From: Enterobacillus tribolii
GTDB taxonomy: Bacteria; Pseudomonadota; Gammaproteobacteria; Enterobacterales; Enterobacteriaceae
DNA length: 64,000 bases
Direction: 5' to 3'
Assembly (NCBI RefSeq): GCF_003363015.1
Contig: NZ_QRAP01000002.1
Span: forward strand, 310,001 to 374,000
A program made the position numbers and the translations under genes. Shown piece after piece: positions 42,302-53,763 of this stretch (its first letter is position 1; every line of letters begins with the position of its first letter). The notes under the pieces are model-generated. The model was not told where the DNA came from, did no database searches, and was given only the letters and a program-made list of their open reading frames with translations.

Positions 42302-43792
42302 GTGAATACTCAACAACTGGCGAAACTGCGCACCATGGTGCCCGAGATGCGACGCGTCCGGCACATTCACTTTGTCGGCATCGGCGGTGCCGGCATGGGC
42401 GGTATCGCGGAGGTGTTGGCTAACGAAGGGTATCAGATCAGCGGTTCCGATCTGGCTCCGAACCCGGTGACGCAGCAACTGAGCGAGCTGGGCGCGGAAA
42501 TTTATTTTCACCACCGCCCGGAAAACGTGCGGGACGCCAGCGTCGTCGTGGTTTCGACGGCGATTTCCGCGGATAACCCGGAGATTGTGGCGGCGCGCGA
42601 GCTGCGTATTCCGGTGATCCGCCGCGCGGAAATGCTGGCGGAGCTGATGCGTTTTCGTCACGGCATCGCCGTTGCGGGCACGCACGGCAAGACCACCACA
42701 ACGGCGATGGTTTCCAGTATTTACGCTGAGGCCGGGCTGGACCCGACCTTCGTGAACGGCGGCCTGGTAAAATCTGCGGGCACGCACGCTCGGCTGGGTT
42801 CCAGCCGTTATCTCATCGCGGAAGCGGATGAGAGCGACGCCTCCTTCCTGCATTTGCAGCCGATGGTGGCGATTGTGACGAATATCGAAGCCGACCACAT
42901 GGATACGTACCATGGCGATTTCGAAAATCTGAAGCAGACGTTCATTAACTTTCTGCACAACCTGCCGTTTTACGGCCGCGCGGTGATGTGCATTGATGAC
43001 CCGGTGATCCGCGAGCTGTTGCCGCGCGTTGGTCGTCAGATCACCACCTACGGTTTCAGCGATGACGCCGACGTGCGGGTGGAGAATTACCAGCAGCACG
43101 GCGCGCAGGGTACGTTTGAACTGCTGCGTCAGGACAAGCCTGTGCTGACGGTGACGTTGAATGCGCCGGGCCGCCATAATGCGCTGAACGCGGCGGCGGC
43201 CGTCGCGGTGGCGACGGAAGAAGGGATCGAAGACGATGCGATCCTGCGTGCGCTGGTGAATTTTCAGGGTACCGGACGCCGTTTCGATTTCCTGGGTGAA
43301 TTCTCGCTGGAGAACGTTAACGGAAAAGCGGGCAAGGCAATGCTGGTGGACGACTACGGTCATCACCCCACGGAAGTGGATGCGACTATCGACGCGGCGC
43401 GCGCCGGTTGGCCCGATCGCCGGTTGGTGATGGTTTTCCAGCCGCACCGTTATACCCGCACGCGCGATCTGTATGACGACTTTGCCCATGTGCTGGCGAA
43501 AGTGGACGTTCTGCTGATGCTGGAGGTTTATCCGGCCGGCGAAGCGCCTATTCCTGGGGCTGACAGCCGTTCCCTGTGTCGCACCATTCGCGGCAGAGGA
43601 AGACTTGACCCGGTGCTGGTCACCGAGGCGGCGCAGCTACCGGCCACGCTGGCGCAGTTTCTGGAGCCCGGCGATCTGATTTTGACGCAGGGTGCGGGTA
43701 ATATTGGCAAAGTAGCGCGTACGTTGGCTGAATCGAAATTACAGCCGGTAAATGCAGAACCAACTAAATCGGATGAGAAGCATCATGGCTGA
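42302..43792 (+). CDS. murC: UDP-MurNAc:L-alanine ligase
   Basis: A 496-residue Mur ligase adding L-alanine to UDP-MurNAc. N-terminal dinucleotide-like motif [20 protein letters not shown] loop [15 protein letters not shown] near residue 122, and [14 protein letters not shown] near 350. I chose GTG 42302 ([15 protein letters not shown]), which aligns with the E. coli start; ATG codons at 42266-42272 in the same frame would add up to 12 residues and cannot be excluded because no upstream site has a strong Shine-Dalgarno sequence. It overlaps ddlB by eight bases. Confidence 0.95.
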   Translation: MNTQQLAKLRTMVPEMRRVRHIHFVGIGGAGMGGIAEVLANEGYQISGSDLAPNPVTQQLSELGAEIYFHHRPENVRDASVVVVSTAISADNPEIVAARELRIPVIRRAEMLAELMRFRHGIAVAGTHGKTTTTAMVSSIYAEAGLDPTFVNGGLVKSAGTHARLGSSRYLIAEADESDASFLHLQPMVAIVTNIEADHMDTYHGDFENLKQTFINFLHNLPFYGRAVMCIDDPVIRELLPRVGRQITTYGFSDDADVRVENYQQHGAQGTFELLRQDKPVLTVTLNAPGRHNALNAAAAVAVATEEGIEDDAILRALVNFQGTGRRFDFLGEFSLENVNGKAGKAMLVDDYGHHPTEVDATIDAARAGWPDRRLVMVFQPHRYTRTRDLYDDFAHVLAKVDVLLMLEVYPAGEAPIPGADSRSLCRTIRGRGRLDPVLVTEAAQLPATLAQFLEPGDLILTQGAGNIGKVARTLAESKLQPVNAEPTKSDEKHHG

Positions 43793-44705
43793 GAAAGTAG
43801 CGGTGTTATTGGGTGGTACCTCGGCAGAGCGCGAAGTGTCGCTGATGTCCGGCAAAGCGGTGCTCGAAGGGCTGCTTGAGGGCGGTGTTGACGCACATCC
43901 GGTTGATATTAAAGATTTTCCCGCCACCAAGCTGAAAGAAGCGGGATTTGATAAAATTTTCATCGCGCTGCATGGCCGCGGCGGCGAAGACGGCACCCTG
44001 CAGGGAGTGCTGGAGTTCCTCGGCCTGCCTTATACCGGCAGCGGCGTGATGGCTTCTGCCCTGACGATGGACAAACTGCGCACCAAGCTGGTGTGGCAGG
44101 CGTCCGGGCTGCCGGTGTCGCCGTTCGTACTGGTCACCCGCCGGGACTTTGACGCCGGACTGACGGCGGCGCTGCAGGAGAAGATCCGCGTGCTGGGGCT
44201 GCCGTTGGCGGTTAAGCCGAGCCGTGAAGGCTCCAGCGTTGGTATGAGCAAGGTTGAGCAGGCCGGTGATTTGCAGGCGGCGCTGGAAAAAGCGTTTGAA
44301 CACGACGACGAAGTGTTGGTGGAGACCTGGCTGAAAGGCGCGGAATATACCGTGGCTTTCCTGGGCGACGAGATCCTGCCTTCCATCCGCATTCAGGCGG
44401 CCGGTACGTTCTACGACTATGAAGCGAAATATTTGTCGGACGCCACGCAGTATTTCTGCCCGAGCGGCCTGAGCGACGAGAAAGAGCAAGAGCTGGCCGA
44501 GCTGGCCCGCCAGGCCTATAAGGCCCTGGATTGCCGCGGCTGGGGGCGTGTGGACGTGATGGCCGACGAACACGGCAACTTTTATTTGCTGGAAGTGAAT
44601 ACCTCGCCGGGAATGACCAGCCACAGCCTGGTGCCGATGGCGGCGCGTCAGCGCGGGATGAGCTTCTCGCAACTGGTCGTGCGTATTCTGGGTCTGGCGG
44701 ACTGA
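43785..44705 (+). CDS. ddlB: D-alanine:D-alanine ligase B
   Basis: A 306-residue ATP-grasp ligase, the same length as E. coli DdlB. Motifs: [20 protein letters not shown] at the start, [12 protein letters not shown] near residue 63, [14 protein letters not shown] near 144, and [20 protein letters not shown] near 255 with the metal-binding residues. It supplies the dipeptide used by MurF. The start ATG 43785 lies inside the end of murC. Confidence 0.97.
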   Translation: MAEKVAVLLGGTSAEREVSLMSGKAVLEGLLEGGVDAHPVDIKDFPATKLKEAGFDKIFIALHGRGGEDGTLQGVLEFLGLPYTGSGVMASALTMDKLRTKLVWQASGLPVSPFVLVTRRDFDAGLTAALQEKIRVLGLPLAVKPSREGSSVGMSKVEQAGDLQAALEKAFEHDDEVLVETWLKGAEYTVAFLGDEILPSIRIQAAGTFYDYEAKYLSDATQYFCPSGLSDEKEQELAELARQAYKALDCRGWGRVDVMADEHGNFYLLEVNTSPGMTSHSLVPMAARQRGMSFSQLVVRILGLAD

Positions 44706-44706
44706 T

Positions 44707-45561
44707 ATGTCGCAGGCGGCTCTGAACGTGCGCAATCCGGAGAAGAAAAGCTCCGGCCGGCGTAGCAACGGAACTCAGCTGGCGGGGATAATTTTCCTGC
44801 TGATGGTGCTGGGAGCCATTGCCTGGAGCGGATGGATAGTGATTGGCTGGATGAAAGACGCCAGCCGTATGCCCCTGTCAAAGCTGGTGGTGACCGGCGA
44901 GCGCCATGTCACCACCAACGATGACATTCGTCAGTCGATACTGGCGCTGGGGGCGCCGGGAACGTTCATGACGCAGGATGTGGACGTTATCCAAAAACAG
45001 ATTGAGCGCTTGCCCTGGATTAAACAGGCCAGCGTCAGAAAACAGTGGCCGGACGAGCTGAAAATCCACGTAGTGGAGTACGTACCGGTCGCCCGCTGGA
45101 ACGACATGCGGCTGGTGGATGCGGAAGGTAAACCCTTCAGCGTACCGGCCGGGCGCACGGTGCCGCCGAACATGCCGCTGCTGTACGGCCCGGAGGGCGG
45201 CGAGCCGGACGTGCTGGAAGGCTATCGCACGATGAGCAAGACGCTGGCGGCCAGCCGGTATGTATTGAAATCCGTGTCGATGACCGCGCGGCACTCATGG
45301 CAGCTGGGGCTGGACAATGGCATCCGGCTGGAGCTGGGGCGCGACAATCCGGAACAGCGGCTGAGCCGTTTTATCGAGCTTTACCCGGCCCTGCAGCAGC
45401 AGGGGCTGGCGCAGAATCAGCGGGTGAGCTATGTCGATTTGCGCTATGACAGCGGGGCGGCGGTAGGATGGGTGGCGCTTCCGGTTGAAACGGAGCAGAC
45501 GCCGCCGCAGGACGCGAGTCATCAACAGAATCAGCAACAGAATCAGGTACAGGCAGGCTAA
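44707..45561 (+). CDS. ftsQ: Cell division protein FtsQ
   Basis: A 284-residue bitopic protein: a short cytoplasmic tail, one membrane segment near residues 27-47 ([20 protein letters not shown]), the POTRA domain starting near [17 protein letters not shown], then the beta domain that binds FtsL and FtsB. The glutamine-rich tail ([13 protein letters not shown]) is low-complexity. It starts one base after ddlB. The ftsQAZ promoters known from E. coli would lie within ddlB and ftsQ. Confidence 0.95.
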   Translation: MSQAALNVRNPEKKSSGRRSNGTQLAGIIFLLMVLGAIAWSGWIVIGWMKDASRMPLSKLVVTGERHVTTNDDIRQSILALGAPGTFMTQDVDVIQKQIERLPWIKQASVRKQWPDELKIHVVEYVPVARWNDMRLVDAEGKPFSVPAGRTVPPNMPLLYGPEGGEPDVLEGYRTMSKTLAASRYVLKSVSMTARHSWQLGLDNGIRLELGRDNPEQRLSRFIELYPALQQQGLAQNQRVSYVDLRYDSGAAVGWVALPVETEQTPPQDASHQQNQQQNQVQAG

Positions 45562-45567
45562 ACAACG

Positions 45568-46824
45568 ATGATCAAGTCGACGGACAGAAAACTGGTAGTT
45601 GGACTGGAGATCGGTACGGCGAAGGTCGCCGCATTGGTAGGGGAAGTTCTGCCCGATGGCATGGTCAATATCATCGGCGTGGGCAGTTGCCCGTCGCGCG
45701 GTATGGATAAAGGCGGCGTGAACGATCTGGAATCCGTCGTAAAGTGCGTCCAGCGTGCGATTGATCAGGCCGAACTGATGGCAGACTGCCAGATTGCGTC
45801 GGTTTATCTGGCGTTATCCGGCAAACATATCAGTTGCCAGAACGAAATCGGGATGGTTCCTATTTCGGAAGAAGAAGTCACGCAGGAAGATGTGGAAAAC
45901 GTGGTGCATACCGCCAAAGCGGTTCGCGTGCGCGATGAGCACCGTGTTTTGCATGTTATTCCGCAGGAATATGCCATCGATTATCAGGAAGGCATAAAAA
46001 ATCCGGTTGGGCTTTCAGGTGTGCGCATGCAGGCGAAAGTACATCTGATTACCTGTCATAATGACATGGCGAAAAATATCGTTAAGGCCGTGGAACGCTG
46101 CGGGCTGAAGGTCGATCAGCTGATTTTTGCCGGTTTGGCCGCCAGCTACGCCGTGCTGACCGAAGACGAACGCGAACTGGGCGTTTGCGTCGTGGATATC
46201 GGCGGCGGCACGATGGACATTGCCGTATATACCGGCGGATCGCTGCGTCACACCAAAGTGATCCCCTACGCCGGCAACGTGGTGACTAACGATATCGCCT
46301 ACGCGTTCGGTACGCCGCCGACGGATGCCGAAGCCATCAAGGTGCGCTATGGTTGCGCGCTGGGTTCCCTGGTCAGCAAGGATGAGAGCGTTGAAGTGCC
46401 GAGCGTGGGCGGTCGTCCGCCGCGCAGCCTGCAGCGCCAGACGCTGGCGGAGGTTATTGAGCCGCGCTACGTCGAACTGCTCAACCTGGTGAACGACGAA
46501 ATTTTGCAGTTGCAGGAACAACTGCGCCAACAGGGCGTCAAACACCATTTAGCGGCGGGTATCGTCCTGACGGGCGGCGCGGCGCAAATTGACGGTCTGG
46601 CGGCCTGCGCCCAGCGCGTGTTCCATACCCAGGTGCGTATCGGACAGCCGCTGAACATCACGGGATTAACGGATTATGCCCAGGCGCCGTACTATTCAAC
46701 GGCGGTTGGGTTATTGCATTACGGTAAAGAATCTCACCTCAGCGGCGAGGGAGAGGTTGAAAAACGTGCATCAGTCGGCAATTGGTTTAAGAAAATCAAC
46801 AGTTGGCTGAGAAAAGAGTTTTAA
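45568..46824 (+). CDS. ftsA: Cell division protein FtsA
   Basis: A 418-residue actin-fold ATPase, close to the E. coli length (420). Phosphate-binding motif VGLEIGTAKVAALVGE at the N-terminus, VVDIGGGTMDIAVYTGG near residue 210, VLTGGAAQIDG near 335. The C-terminal amphipathic helix (SVGNWFKKINSWLRKEF) tethers it, and thereby FtsZ filaments, to the membrane. It lies between ftsQ and ftsZ. Confidence 0.97.
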   Translation: MIKSTDRKLVVGLEIGTAKVAALVGEVLPDGMVNIIGVGSCPSRGMDKGGVNDLESVVKCVQRAIDQAELMADCQIASVYLALSGKHISCQNEIGMVPISEEEVTQEDVENVVHTAKAVRVRDEHRVLHVIPQEYAIDYQEGIKNPVGLSGVRMQAKVHLITCHNDMAKNIVKAVERCGLKVDQLIFAGLAASYAVLTEDERELGVCVVDIGGGTMDIAVYTGGSLRHTKVIPYAGNVVTNDIAYAFGTPPTDAEAIKVRYGCALGSLVSKDESVEVPSVGGRPPRSLQRQTLAEVIEPRYVELLNLVNDEILQLQEQLRQQGVKHHLAAGIVLTGGAAQIDGLAACAQRVFHTQVRIGQPLNITGLTDYAQAPYYSTAVGLLHYGKESHLSGEGEVEKRASVGNWFKKINSWLRKEF

Positions 46825-46896
46825 AGTTTAGAAAAAGAGATCATTCTTAAATTTAACGATGGTCTCGCAGCGACAGGCACAGAACGGAGAGAAACT

Positions 46897-48048
46897 ATGT
46901 TTGAACCTATGGAACTTACCAACGACGCGGTGATTAAAGTCATCGGCGTCGGCGGGGGCGGCGGTAATGCCGTGGAGCACATGGTGCGCGAGCGCATCGA
47001 AGGTGTTGAATTTTTTGCTGTTAACACCGACGCTCAGGCTTTGCGCAAAACCGCGGTGGGCCAGACCATCCAGATCGGCAGTGGCGTTACCAAAGGGCTG
47101 GGCGCCGGGGCGAACCCGGAAGTCGGCCGTAACTCTGCGGAAGAAGACCGCGACGCCCTGCGCGCCGCGCTTGAAGGCGCCGATATGGTGTTTATCGCCG
47201 CGGGTATGGGCGGCGGTACGGGTACCGGCGCTGCGCCGGTGGTCGCCGAGGTCGCCAAGGATCTAGGCATCCTGACCGTGGCCGTGGTCACCAAGCCGTT
47301 TAACTTTGAAGGCAAGAAGCGCATGGCGTTTGCTGAGCAGGGCATCGCCGAACTTTCCAAGCACGTTGACTCGTTGATCACCATTCCCAACGATAAGCTG
47401 CTGAAAGTTCTGGGCCGTGGTATTTCCCTGCTGGACGCTTTCGGCGCCGCCAACGACGTGCTGAAAGGCGCGGTACAGGGCATCGCCGAACTGATCACCC
47501 GTCCGGGTCTGATGAACGTCGACTTCGCGGACGTGCGTACCGTGATGTCTGAAATGGGTTACGCCATGATGGGCTCCGGCGTCGCCAGCGGTGAAGATCG
47601 CGCGGAAGAAGCTGCCGAAATGGCGATTTCCTCCCCGCTGCTGGAAGATATCGATCTTTCCGGCGCGCGCGGCGTGCTGGTTAACATTACCGCCGGCTTC
47701 GACCTGCGTCTGGATGAGTTCGAAACGGTGGGTAATACCATCCGTGCGTTCGCCTCCGACAACGCTACCGTGGTTATCGGTACGTCGCTGGATCCGGAAA
47801 TGAATGACGAGCTGCGCGTTACCGTGGTAGCGACCGGCATCGGCATGGATAAGCGCCCTGAAATTACGCTGGTGCCGAACAAACAGCAACAGCAGCCGAT
47901 CGATCAGCGTTACCAGCAGCACGGTTTGTCCCCCCTGACACAGGAAAGCAAGCCGGCGGCGAAGGTCGTGAACGATCAAAGCGCGCAGGGAAGTAAGGAA
48001 CCTGACTACCTGGATATTCCGGCGTTTTTGCGTAAGCAGGCAGATTAA
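46897..48048 (+). CDS. ftsZ: Cell division GTPase FtsZ
   Basis: A 383-residue tubulin-like GTPase, the same length as in E. coli. IKVIGVGGGGGNAVEHMV opens the nucleotide domain; the tubulin signature GMGGGTGTGAAP lies near residue 104, and the T7 loop NVDFADVRTVMSEMG supplies the catalytic aspartates. The conserved C-terminal peptide DYLDIPAFLRKQAD binds FtsA, ZipA, ZapD and other partners. GGAGAG precedes the ATG; the 72-base gap after ftsA is longer than others in the cluster. Confidence 0.98.
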   Translation: MFEPMELTNDAVIKVIGVGGGGGNAVEHMVRERIEGVEFFAVNTDAQALRKTAVGQTIQIGSGVTKGLGAGANPEVGRNSAEEDRDALRAALEGADMVFIAAGMGGGTGTGAAPVVAEVAKDLGILTVAVVTKPFNFEGKKRMAFAEQGIAELSKHVDSLITIPNDKLLKVLGRGISLLDAFGAANDVLKGAVQGIAELITRPGLMNVDFADVRTVMSEMGYAMMGSGVASGEDRAEEAAEMAISSPLLEDIDLSGARGVLVNITAGFDLRLDEFETVGNTIRAFASDNATVVIGTSLDPEMNDELRVTVVATGIGMDKRPEITLVPNKQQQQPIDQRYQQHGLSPLTQESKPAAKVVNDQSAQGSKEPDYLDIPAFLRKQAD

Positions 48049-48060
48049 GCGTCAGAAAAC

Positions 48061-48088
48061 TTGGTATCTCAGCTCTTTGTGCTAAACT
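48061..48088 (+). promoter_or_regulatory. Candidate lpxC promoter
   Basis: TTGGTA, a 16-base spacer and TAAACT (48083-48088) lie 13 bases after the ftsZ stop. They provide a separate promoter for lpxC, placed as in other enterics. Judged by eye only. Confidence 0.55.
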
Positions 48089-48097
48089 GTCACGCCG

Positions 48098-49082
<985 letters not shown>

Positions 49083-49085
49083 GCT

Positions 49086-49613
49086 TTACCGTTTTTTATT
49101 ACGACTGGTTTCGTTGGTATCTCTCTCTCCGGCCAACGCAGCCAGTCGTTTTAGTTTTGCCTTCAGTTTTTCCGGGCTGCGCTCTGCCAGCGATTCCAAT
49201 TGTGCCGCACTTTCCGCGCTGAGTTTACGGGCGGGACGAGCCGGGTCCGCCATCACTTCCTGATTTATCTCTTCTTTTGCTGTTTTTATCGCCATTTCCG
49301 TCATCAGGGAAGGATTAATCCTGATGTCGATTGCCGCTAATGATGGTAAAATCTCAGCCCTGAGCGCGGAAAGCAGGCTGGATTGTTCATAGCGTAAACG
49401 CATCATCCAGCTGGCGTTGCCTGTCTCCAGAATCAGGATACCCTGGCGAAAGTTCGCGACCCGGCACCATGGCTGCAACGGTGCGGGTAACAGCGCTTTC
49501 ACCGCCCGGTTGAGTTTGAGCAGGGCAACGGCACGTTGTTGTACGTTGCGCAGCGCACCGGCACTGTTGTCGTTGAACAGGGTATCCAGAGATTGAGGGC
49601 GACTATCGCGCAT
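49086..49613 (-). CDS. DUF721/DciA-like protein
   Basis: A 175-residue protein. Residues about 1-105 match the DUF721 domain (SLDTLFNDNSAGALRNVQQ, then a KH-like fold with ILILETGNASWMMRLRYEQ); the rest is charged and probably disordered (AAQLESLAERSPEKLKAKLK). DciA proteins of this family load the replicative helicase DnaB in most bacteria, while E. coli uses the phage-derived DnaC. The gene is convergent with lpxC and divergent from secM, a position it holds in several enterics. Helicase loading here is inferred from the family only; it may be a diverged relic. Confidence 0.7.
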   Translation of the reverse strand: MRDSRPQSLDTLFNDNSAGALRNVQQRAVALLKLNRAVKALLPAPLQPWCRVANFRQGILILETGNASWMMRLRYEQSSLLSALRAEILPSLAAIDIRINPSLMTEMAIKTAKEEINQEVMADPARPARKLSAESAAQLESLAERSPEKLKAKLKRLAALAGERDTNETSRNKKR

Positions 49614-49659
49614 GGCTGCGGCTCCGCTGTGACTGATTTCATGTAATGGTATAACGAGC

Positions 49660-50169
49660 GTGATTGGTATTCTAAATCGTTGGCGACAATTTGGCAGACG
49701 TTATTTCTGGCCTCATCTCCTGTTGGGGATGGTCGCGGCTACGCTCGGGGTGCCTGCGGCGCCGGCGGCCTCTGAACAACAAGTCTCCAGCTTCGCGCCC
49801 GGTTTGCAGCATCTGATTGATGCCCATACTACCTATGATCTGGTCAGTTTGCAGGCCGGTAAACGTCGCGGCGGCTTCTGGCCGGTGGATTACTGGCATC
49901 AGCATGCCCTGCGTAACGCCATCCGTCACCTGACGTACACCATTTCTTCTCCCGTTGCGGTTCACGGCAAAGCCGGAGCCAGCGAGCGACAGGTCCAGCA
50001 ACTGGCGTTGCTGAGTTCGCTGCTGACCATGCAACCTGCCCGGCCGCCGCAGGCCGACTCTGTTTCTCCGTCCGTAAAACCCGAGCCTTTTAAGGCGCGT
50101 AACGTTGCGGCACTGTGGTTAGCCAGTGTCCGGGGTATTCGCGCCGGACCTCAGCAGCGCATTTCCTGA
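49660..50169 (+). CDS. secM: Secretion monitor SecM (translation arrest peptide)
   Basis: A 169-residue secreted regulator. GTG start; the signal region (RWRQFGRRYFWPHLLLGMVA) is nearly the same as in E. coli. The C-terminal arrest peptide ends in WLASVRGIRAGPQQRIS (GIRAGP at residues 159-164). Ribosomes stall at this site unless the nascent chain is pulled out by SecA; stalling opens the hairpin that hides the secA ribosome binding site. The arrest region differs from the E. coli FxxxxWIxxxxGIRAGP pattern: W153 keeps its spacing, Ile is Leu154, and the Phe is nine rather than five residues before the Trp. The middle of the protein is poorly conserved, as is usual. Confidence 0.93.
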   Translation: MIGILNRWRQFGRRYFWPHLLLGMVAATLGVPAAPAASEQQVSSFAPGLQHLIDAHTTYDLVSLQAGKRRGGFWPVDYWHQHALRNAIRHLTYTISSPVAVHGKAGASERQVQQLALLSSLLTMQPARPPQADSVSPSVKPEPFKARNVAALWLASVRGIRAGPQQRIS

Positions 50170-50209
50170 ATTCTCCGTTAGACCGGATACATACACGAAT
50201 TATGGATTT

Positions 50210-50232
50210 GGGACGCCATAACTTACCGTCCC
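50210..50232 (+). promoter_or_regulatory. secM-secA hairpin region
   Basis: GGGACG pairs with CGTCCC; an alternative pairing CTTAC / GTAAG (50222-50237) overlaps it. In E. coli a hairpin in this gap hides the secA ribosome binding site and opens when SecM stalls. The secA site here is TTAGAGA, right before ATG 50251. Confidence 0.6.
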
Positions 50233-50250
50233 GTAAGAGATTTTTAGAGA

Positions 50251-52959
50251 ATGTTAATTAAGCTGCTGACTAAGGTTTTTGGTAACCATAACGATCGTAT
50301 TTTGCGCCGCATGCGCAAAGCCGTAACGCTGATCAACCAGATGGAACCGGAGATGGAAAAACTCTCCGATGACCAACTGAAGGCGAAAACCGATGAGTTC
50401 CGTGAGCGCCTGGCGAAAGGCGCAGTGCTGGAGTCCCTGATCCCGGAAGCCTTTGCCGTGGTGCGCGAGGCCAGTAAACGCGTGTTTGGCATGCGTCACT
50501 TTGACGTGCAGCTGCTGGGCGGTATGGTGCTGAACGATCGCTGCATCGCCGAAATGCGTACCGGTGAAGGTAAAACGCTGACCGCGACCTTACCGGCCTA
50601 CCTGAACGCGCTGAGCGGTAAAGGCGTGCACGTGGTGACGGTGAACGACTACCTGGCGCAGCGCGACGCCGAAAATAACCGCCCGCTGTTTGAGTTCCTG
50701 GGGCTGACTGTCGGCATTAACCTGCCGGGTATGGCGCCGCCGGCCAAACGCGCGGCCTATGCCGCCGATATCACCTACGGCACCAACAACGAATATGGCT
50801 TTGACTACCTGCGTGACAACATGGCGTTCAGTCCGGAAGAGCGCGTACAGCGTAAGCTGCACTATGCGCTGGTGGACGAAGTGGACTCCATCCTGATCGA
50901 TGAAGCGCGTACCCCGCTGATCATTTCTGGTCCGGCGGAAGACAGCTCCGAGATGTACATCAAGGTCAATAAACTGATCCCGAAACTGATCCGTCAGGAG
51001 AAAGACGACTCGGATACGTTCCAGGGCGAAGGGCACTTTTCCGTGGACGAAAAGGCACGTCAGGTTAACCTGACGGAGCGCGGCCTGGTGCTGATTGAAG
51101 AGCTGCTGATGGATGCCGGCATCATGGAAGAGGGCGAGTCGCTTTATTCTCCGGCCAACATCATGCTGATGCACCACGTCACTGCCGCGCTGCGTGCTCA
51201 CGCGCTGTTTACCCGTGACGTCGACTACATCGTGAAAGACAACGAAGTGATTATCGTCGACGAACACACCGGCCGCACCATGCAGGGTCGTCGCTGGTCT
51301 GACGGTCTGCATCAGGCCGTAGAGGCCAAAGAAGGGGTGGAAATTCAGAATGAAAACCAAACCCTGGCATCCATCACCTTCCAGAACTACTTCCGTCTGT
51401 ATGAAAAACTGGCGGGCATGACCGGTACTGCGGACACCGAAGCATTCGAATTCCGCTCTATCTATCGTCTGGATACCATCGTCGTGCCGACCAACCGTCC
51501 GATGGTCCGTAAGGATCTGCCGGATCTGGTTTACATGACCGAGCAGGAGAAGATCGCGGCGATTATCGAAGATATCCGCGAGCGTACCTCCAAAGGGCAG
51601 CCGGTGCTGGTCGGTACTATTTCCATCGAGAAGTCGGAAGTGGTGTCCCGCGAACTGGATAAAGCGGGCATCAAGCACAACGTGCTGAACGCCAAATTCC
51701 ACGCCAAAGAAGCGGATATCGTCGCTCAGGCCGGTCAGCCTGCCGCTGTTACCATCGCCACCAACATGGCGGGCCGTGGTACTGACATCGTGCTGGGGGG
51801 CAGCTGGCAGACAGAAATCGCTGAGCTGGAAAACCCGACTCAGGAACAGATCGATCAGATTAAAGCCGACTGGCAGGTTCGCCACGACGCGGTGCTGGCC
51901 GCCGGCGGTCTGCATATCATCGGTACTGAGCGCCATGAATCGCGCCGTATCGACAACCAGCTGCGTGGCCGTTCTGGCCGTCAGGGCGACCCGGGTTCTT
52001 CCCGCTTCTACCTTTCTATGGAAGACTCCCTGATGCGTATCTTCGCCTCCGATCGCGTGGCGGGTATGATGCGTAAGCTGGGGATGAAGCCGGGCGAAGC
52101 TATCGAACACCCGTGGGTGACGAAGGCGATTGCCAATGCCCAGCGCAAAGTGGAAAGCCGCAACTTCGATATTCGTAAACAATTGCTGGAGTACGATGAT
52201 GTGGCTAACGATCAGCGTCGCGCCATCTATACCCAGCGTAATGAACTGCTGGATGTCAGCGATGTGAGCGAAACCATCACCAGCATCCGCGAAGACGTCT
52301 TTAAGACGGTGATCGACAACTACATTCCGCCGCAGTCGCTGGAGGAAATGTGGGACGTGCCGGGGCTGTGCGAACGTCTGCAAAATGATTTTGATCTCGA
52401 CCTGCCAATCAAAGAATGGCTGGATAAAGAACCTGAGCTGCACGAAGAAACGTTACGTGAGCGTATTCTGGAAAAAGCGATCGAAATCTATCATCAGAAA
52501 GAAGAGTTCGTTGGCGTTGAGATGATGCGTAACTTTGAAAAAGGCGTCATGCTGCAAACGCTCGACTCCTTGTGGAAGGAGCACCTGGCGGCGATGGACT
52601 ATCTGCGTCAGGGCATCCATCTGCGTGGTTACGCGCAAAAAGATCCGAAGCAGGAGTACAAACGCGAGTCTTTCTCCATGTTTGCCTCCATGCTGGAAGC
52701 GCTGAAGTATGAAGTCATCAGCGTGCTGAGCAAGGTGCAGGTGCGCATGCCGGAAGAGGTTGAGGCGATGGAGCAGCAGCGCCGCGAAGAAGCGGAGCGT
52801 CTGGCCCGTCAGCAGCAGCTTAGCCATCTGGATGATGAAACCGCCGCCGCTCAGGATCTGGCAACGCAGACCGGCGAGCGGAAAGTGGGTCGTAACGATC
52901 CCTGCCCGTGTGGTTCCGGTAAGAAATACAAGCAGTGCCATGGCCGCTTGCAGGGATAA
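50251..52959 (+). CDS. secA: Protein translocase ATPase SecA
   Basis: A 902-residue DEAD-like motor ATPase, the usual length (E. coli 901). Walker [12 protein letters not shown] near residue 102; Walker [13 protein letters not shown] near 208; helicase motif [13 protein letters not shown] near 505 and [20 protein letters not shown] near 573. The C-terminal zinc motif [13 protein letters not shown] binds SecB. It drives export of unfolded proteins through SecYEG. Expression is set by SecM upstream. Confidence 0.98.
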   Translation: MLIKLLTKVFGNHNDRILRRMRKAVTLINQMEPEMEKLSDDQLKAKTDEFRERLAKGAVLESLIPEAFAVVREASKRVFGMRHFDVQLLGGMVLNDRCIAEMRTGEGKTLTATLPAYLNALSGKGVHVVTVNDYLAQRDAENNRPLFEFLGLTVGINLPGMAPPAKRAAYAADITYGTNNEYGFDYLRDNMAFSPEERVQRKLHYALVDEVDSILIDEARTPLIISGPAEDSSEMYIKVNKLIPKLIRQEKDDSDTFQGEGHFSVDEKARQVNLTERGLVLIEELLMDAGIMEEGESLYSPANIMLMHHVTAALRAHALFTRDVDYIVKDNEVIIVDEHTGRTMQGRRWSDGLHQAVEAKEGVEIQNENQTLASITFQNYFRLYEKLAGMTGTADTEAFEFRSIYRLDTIVVPTNRPMVRKDLPDLVYMTEQEKIAAIIEDIRERTSKGQPVLVGTISIEKSEVVSRELDKAGIKHNVLNAKFHAKEADIVAQAGQPAAVTIATNMAGRGTDIVLGGSWQTEIAELENPTQEQIDQIKADWQVRHDAVLAAGGLHIIGTERHESRRIDNQLRGRSGRQGDPGSSRFYLSMEDSLMRIFASDRVAGMMRKLGMKPGEAIEHPWVTKAIANAQRKVESRNFDIRKQLLEYDDVANDQRRAIYTQRNELLDVSDVSETITSIREDVFKTVIDNYIPPQSLEEMWDVPGLCERLQNDFDLDLPIKEWLDKEPELHEETLRERILEKAIEIYHQKEEFVGVEMMRNFEKGVMLQTLDSLWKEHLAAMDYLRQGIHLRGYAQKDPKQEYKRESFSMFASMLEALKYEVISVLSKVQVRMPEEVEAMEQQRREEAERLARQQQLSHLDDETAAAQDLATQTGERKVGRNDPCPCGSGKKYKQCHGRLQG

Positions 52960-53048
52960 TCACTTCCCGATGCCCGTCTGACGGCGGGCACGATCTTTCA
53001 GCAGGGGATACGCGGCGCGTGTCCCTTTTTATTGTCAGGAGCGCAACT

Positions 53049-53444
53049 GTGACGCGTAAACATCTGCATATTGCCGTGGGGATCATCCGTAATGAAAAGG
53101 GTGAGGTTTTTATCACCCGTCGCGTTGGGGATTCACACCTGGCGGGGCTGTGGGAGTTTCCCGGCGGAAAAATTGAAGCGGGGGAAAGCCCTGAACAAGG
53201 ACTGCGGCGGGAACTGATGGAAGAAACCGGGATTCAGGTGCAGCAAAGCGAACTGTTATGCAGCCTGGATCATCACTTTGATGATCGCACCGTGACGCTG
53301 TACTTCTACCTGGTAGAACACTGGCAAGGCACGCCGTTTGGCCGGGAAGGACAGCCGGAACGCTGGGTTCATCAGCATGCGCTTAACGCTGGTGAGTTTC
53401 CTGAGCCGAATAAACCGGTTATTGAGCTACTCAACAATGCCTGA
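53049..53444 (+). CDS. mutT: 8-oxo-dGTP diphosphatase MutT
   Basis: A 131-residue Nudix hydrolase that removes 8-oxo-dGTP and prevents A:T to C:G transversions. The Nudix box runs from G39 (GGKIEAGESPEQ) through RRELMEETGI at about residue 61 with all catalytic glutamates. Start GTG 53049, with AGGAG 12 bases upstream; the frame is open to 52935, inside secA, but that part is not conserved. It lies 89 bases after secA, as in E. coli. Confidence 0.95.
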   Translation: MTRKHLHIAVGIIRNEKGEVFITRRVGDSHLAGLWEFPGGKIEAGESPEQGLRRELMEETGIQVQQSELLCSLDHHFDDRTVTLYFYLVEHWQGTPFGREGQPERWVHQHALNAGEFPEPNKPVIELLNNA

Positions 53445-53491
53445 ATACCTGACCGGCACCCCGGAGCCTGTTAACGGCGCCGGGGCCGGGA

Positions 53492-53686
53492 TCAAGGTTC
53501 TTCGCTCCAGCTGTCTGATTCAGACATATCGTCATTGCTGGGAATACGCTTCTCTTCGTCCGCCCATTCACCCAAATCGATCAACTGGCAGCGTTTGCTG
53601 CAAAAGGGCCGATAGGGGCTCTCTTCTCCCCAGATAACCGGTTTACCGCAGTTGGGGCAGTTAACCACCGTAATATCCTGCTCCAT
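53492..53686 (-). CDS. yacG: DNA gyrase inhibitor YacG
   Basis: A 64-residue zinc protein with ligands C10, C13, C29 and C33 (CPNC and CSKRC). It binds GyrB and inhibits gyrase, through its zinc finger and acidic C-terminus ([13 protein letters not shown]). It is convergent with mutT across 47 GC-rich bases with a loose hairpin, and follows zapD on the minus strand, as in E. coli. Confidence 0.95.
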   Translation of the reverse strand: MEQDITVVNCPNCGKPVIWGEESPYRPFCSKRCQLIDLGEWADEEKRIPSNDDMSESDSWSEEP

Positions 53687-53763
53687 GATTTTCTCCTCTG
53701 TATTGCCGGCTTTTCCCCTATTGTCGCCGGTTATGGCGCGGAATACAAAGTTTGCTCCCGTAC

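Noticed and set aside
41789-43489. Minus-strand frame of 566 codons opposite murG-murC
   Set aside because: Antisense shadow of two essential genes; no domain match and biased composition.
50590-52443. Minus-strand frame of 617 codons opposite secA
   Set aside because: Longest antisense frame in the window, but wholly inside secA and without protein-family features.
52973-52992. Hairpin GCCCG/CGGGC after secA considered as a terminator
   Set aside because: Short stem and no T-run; mutT is close downstream and likely co-transcribed.
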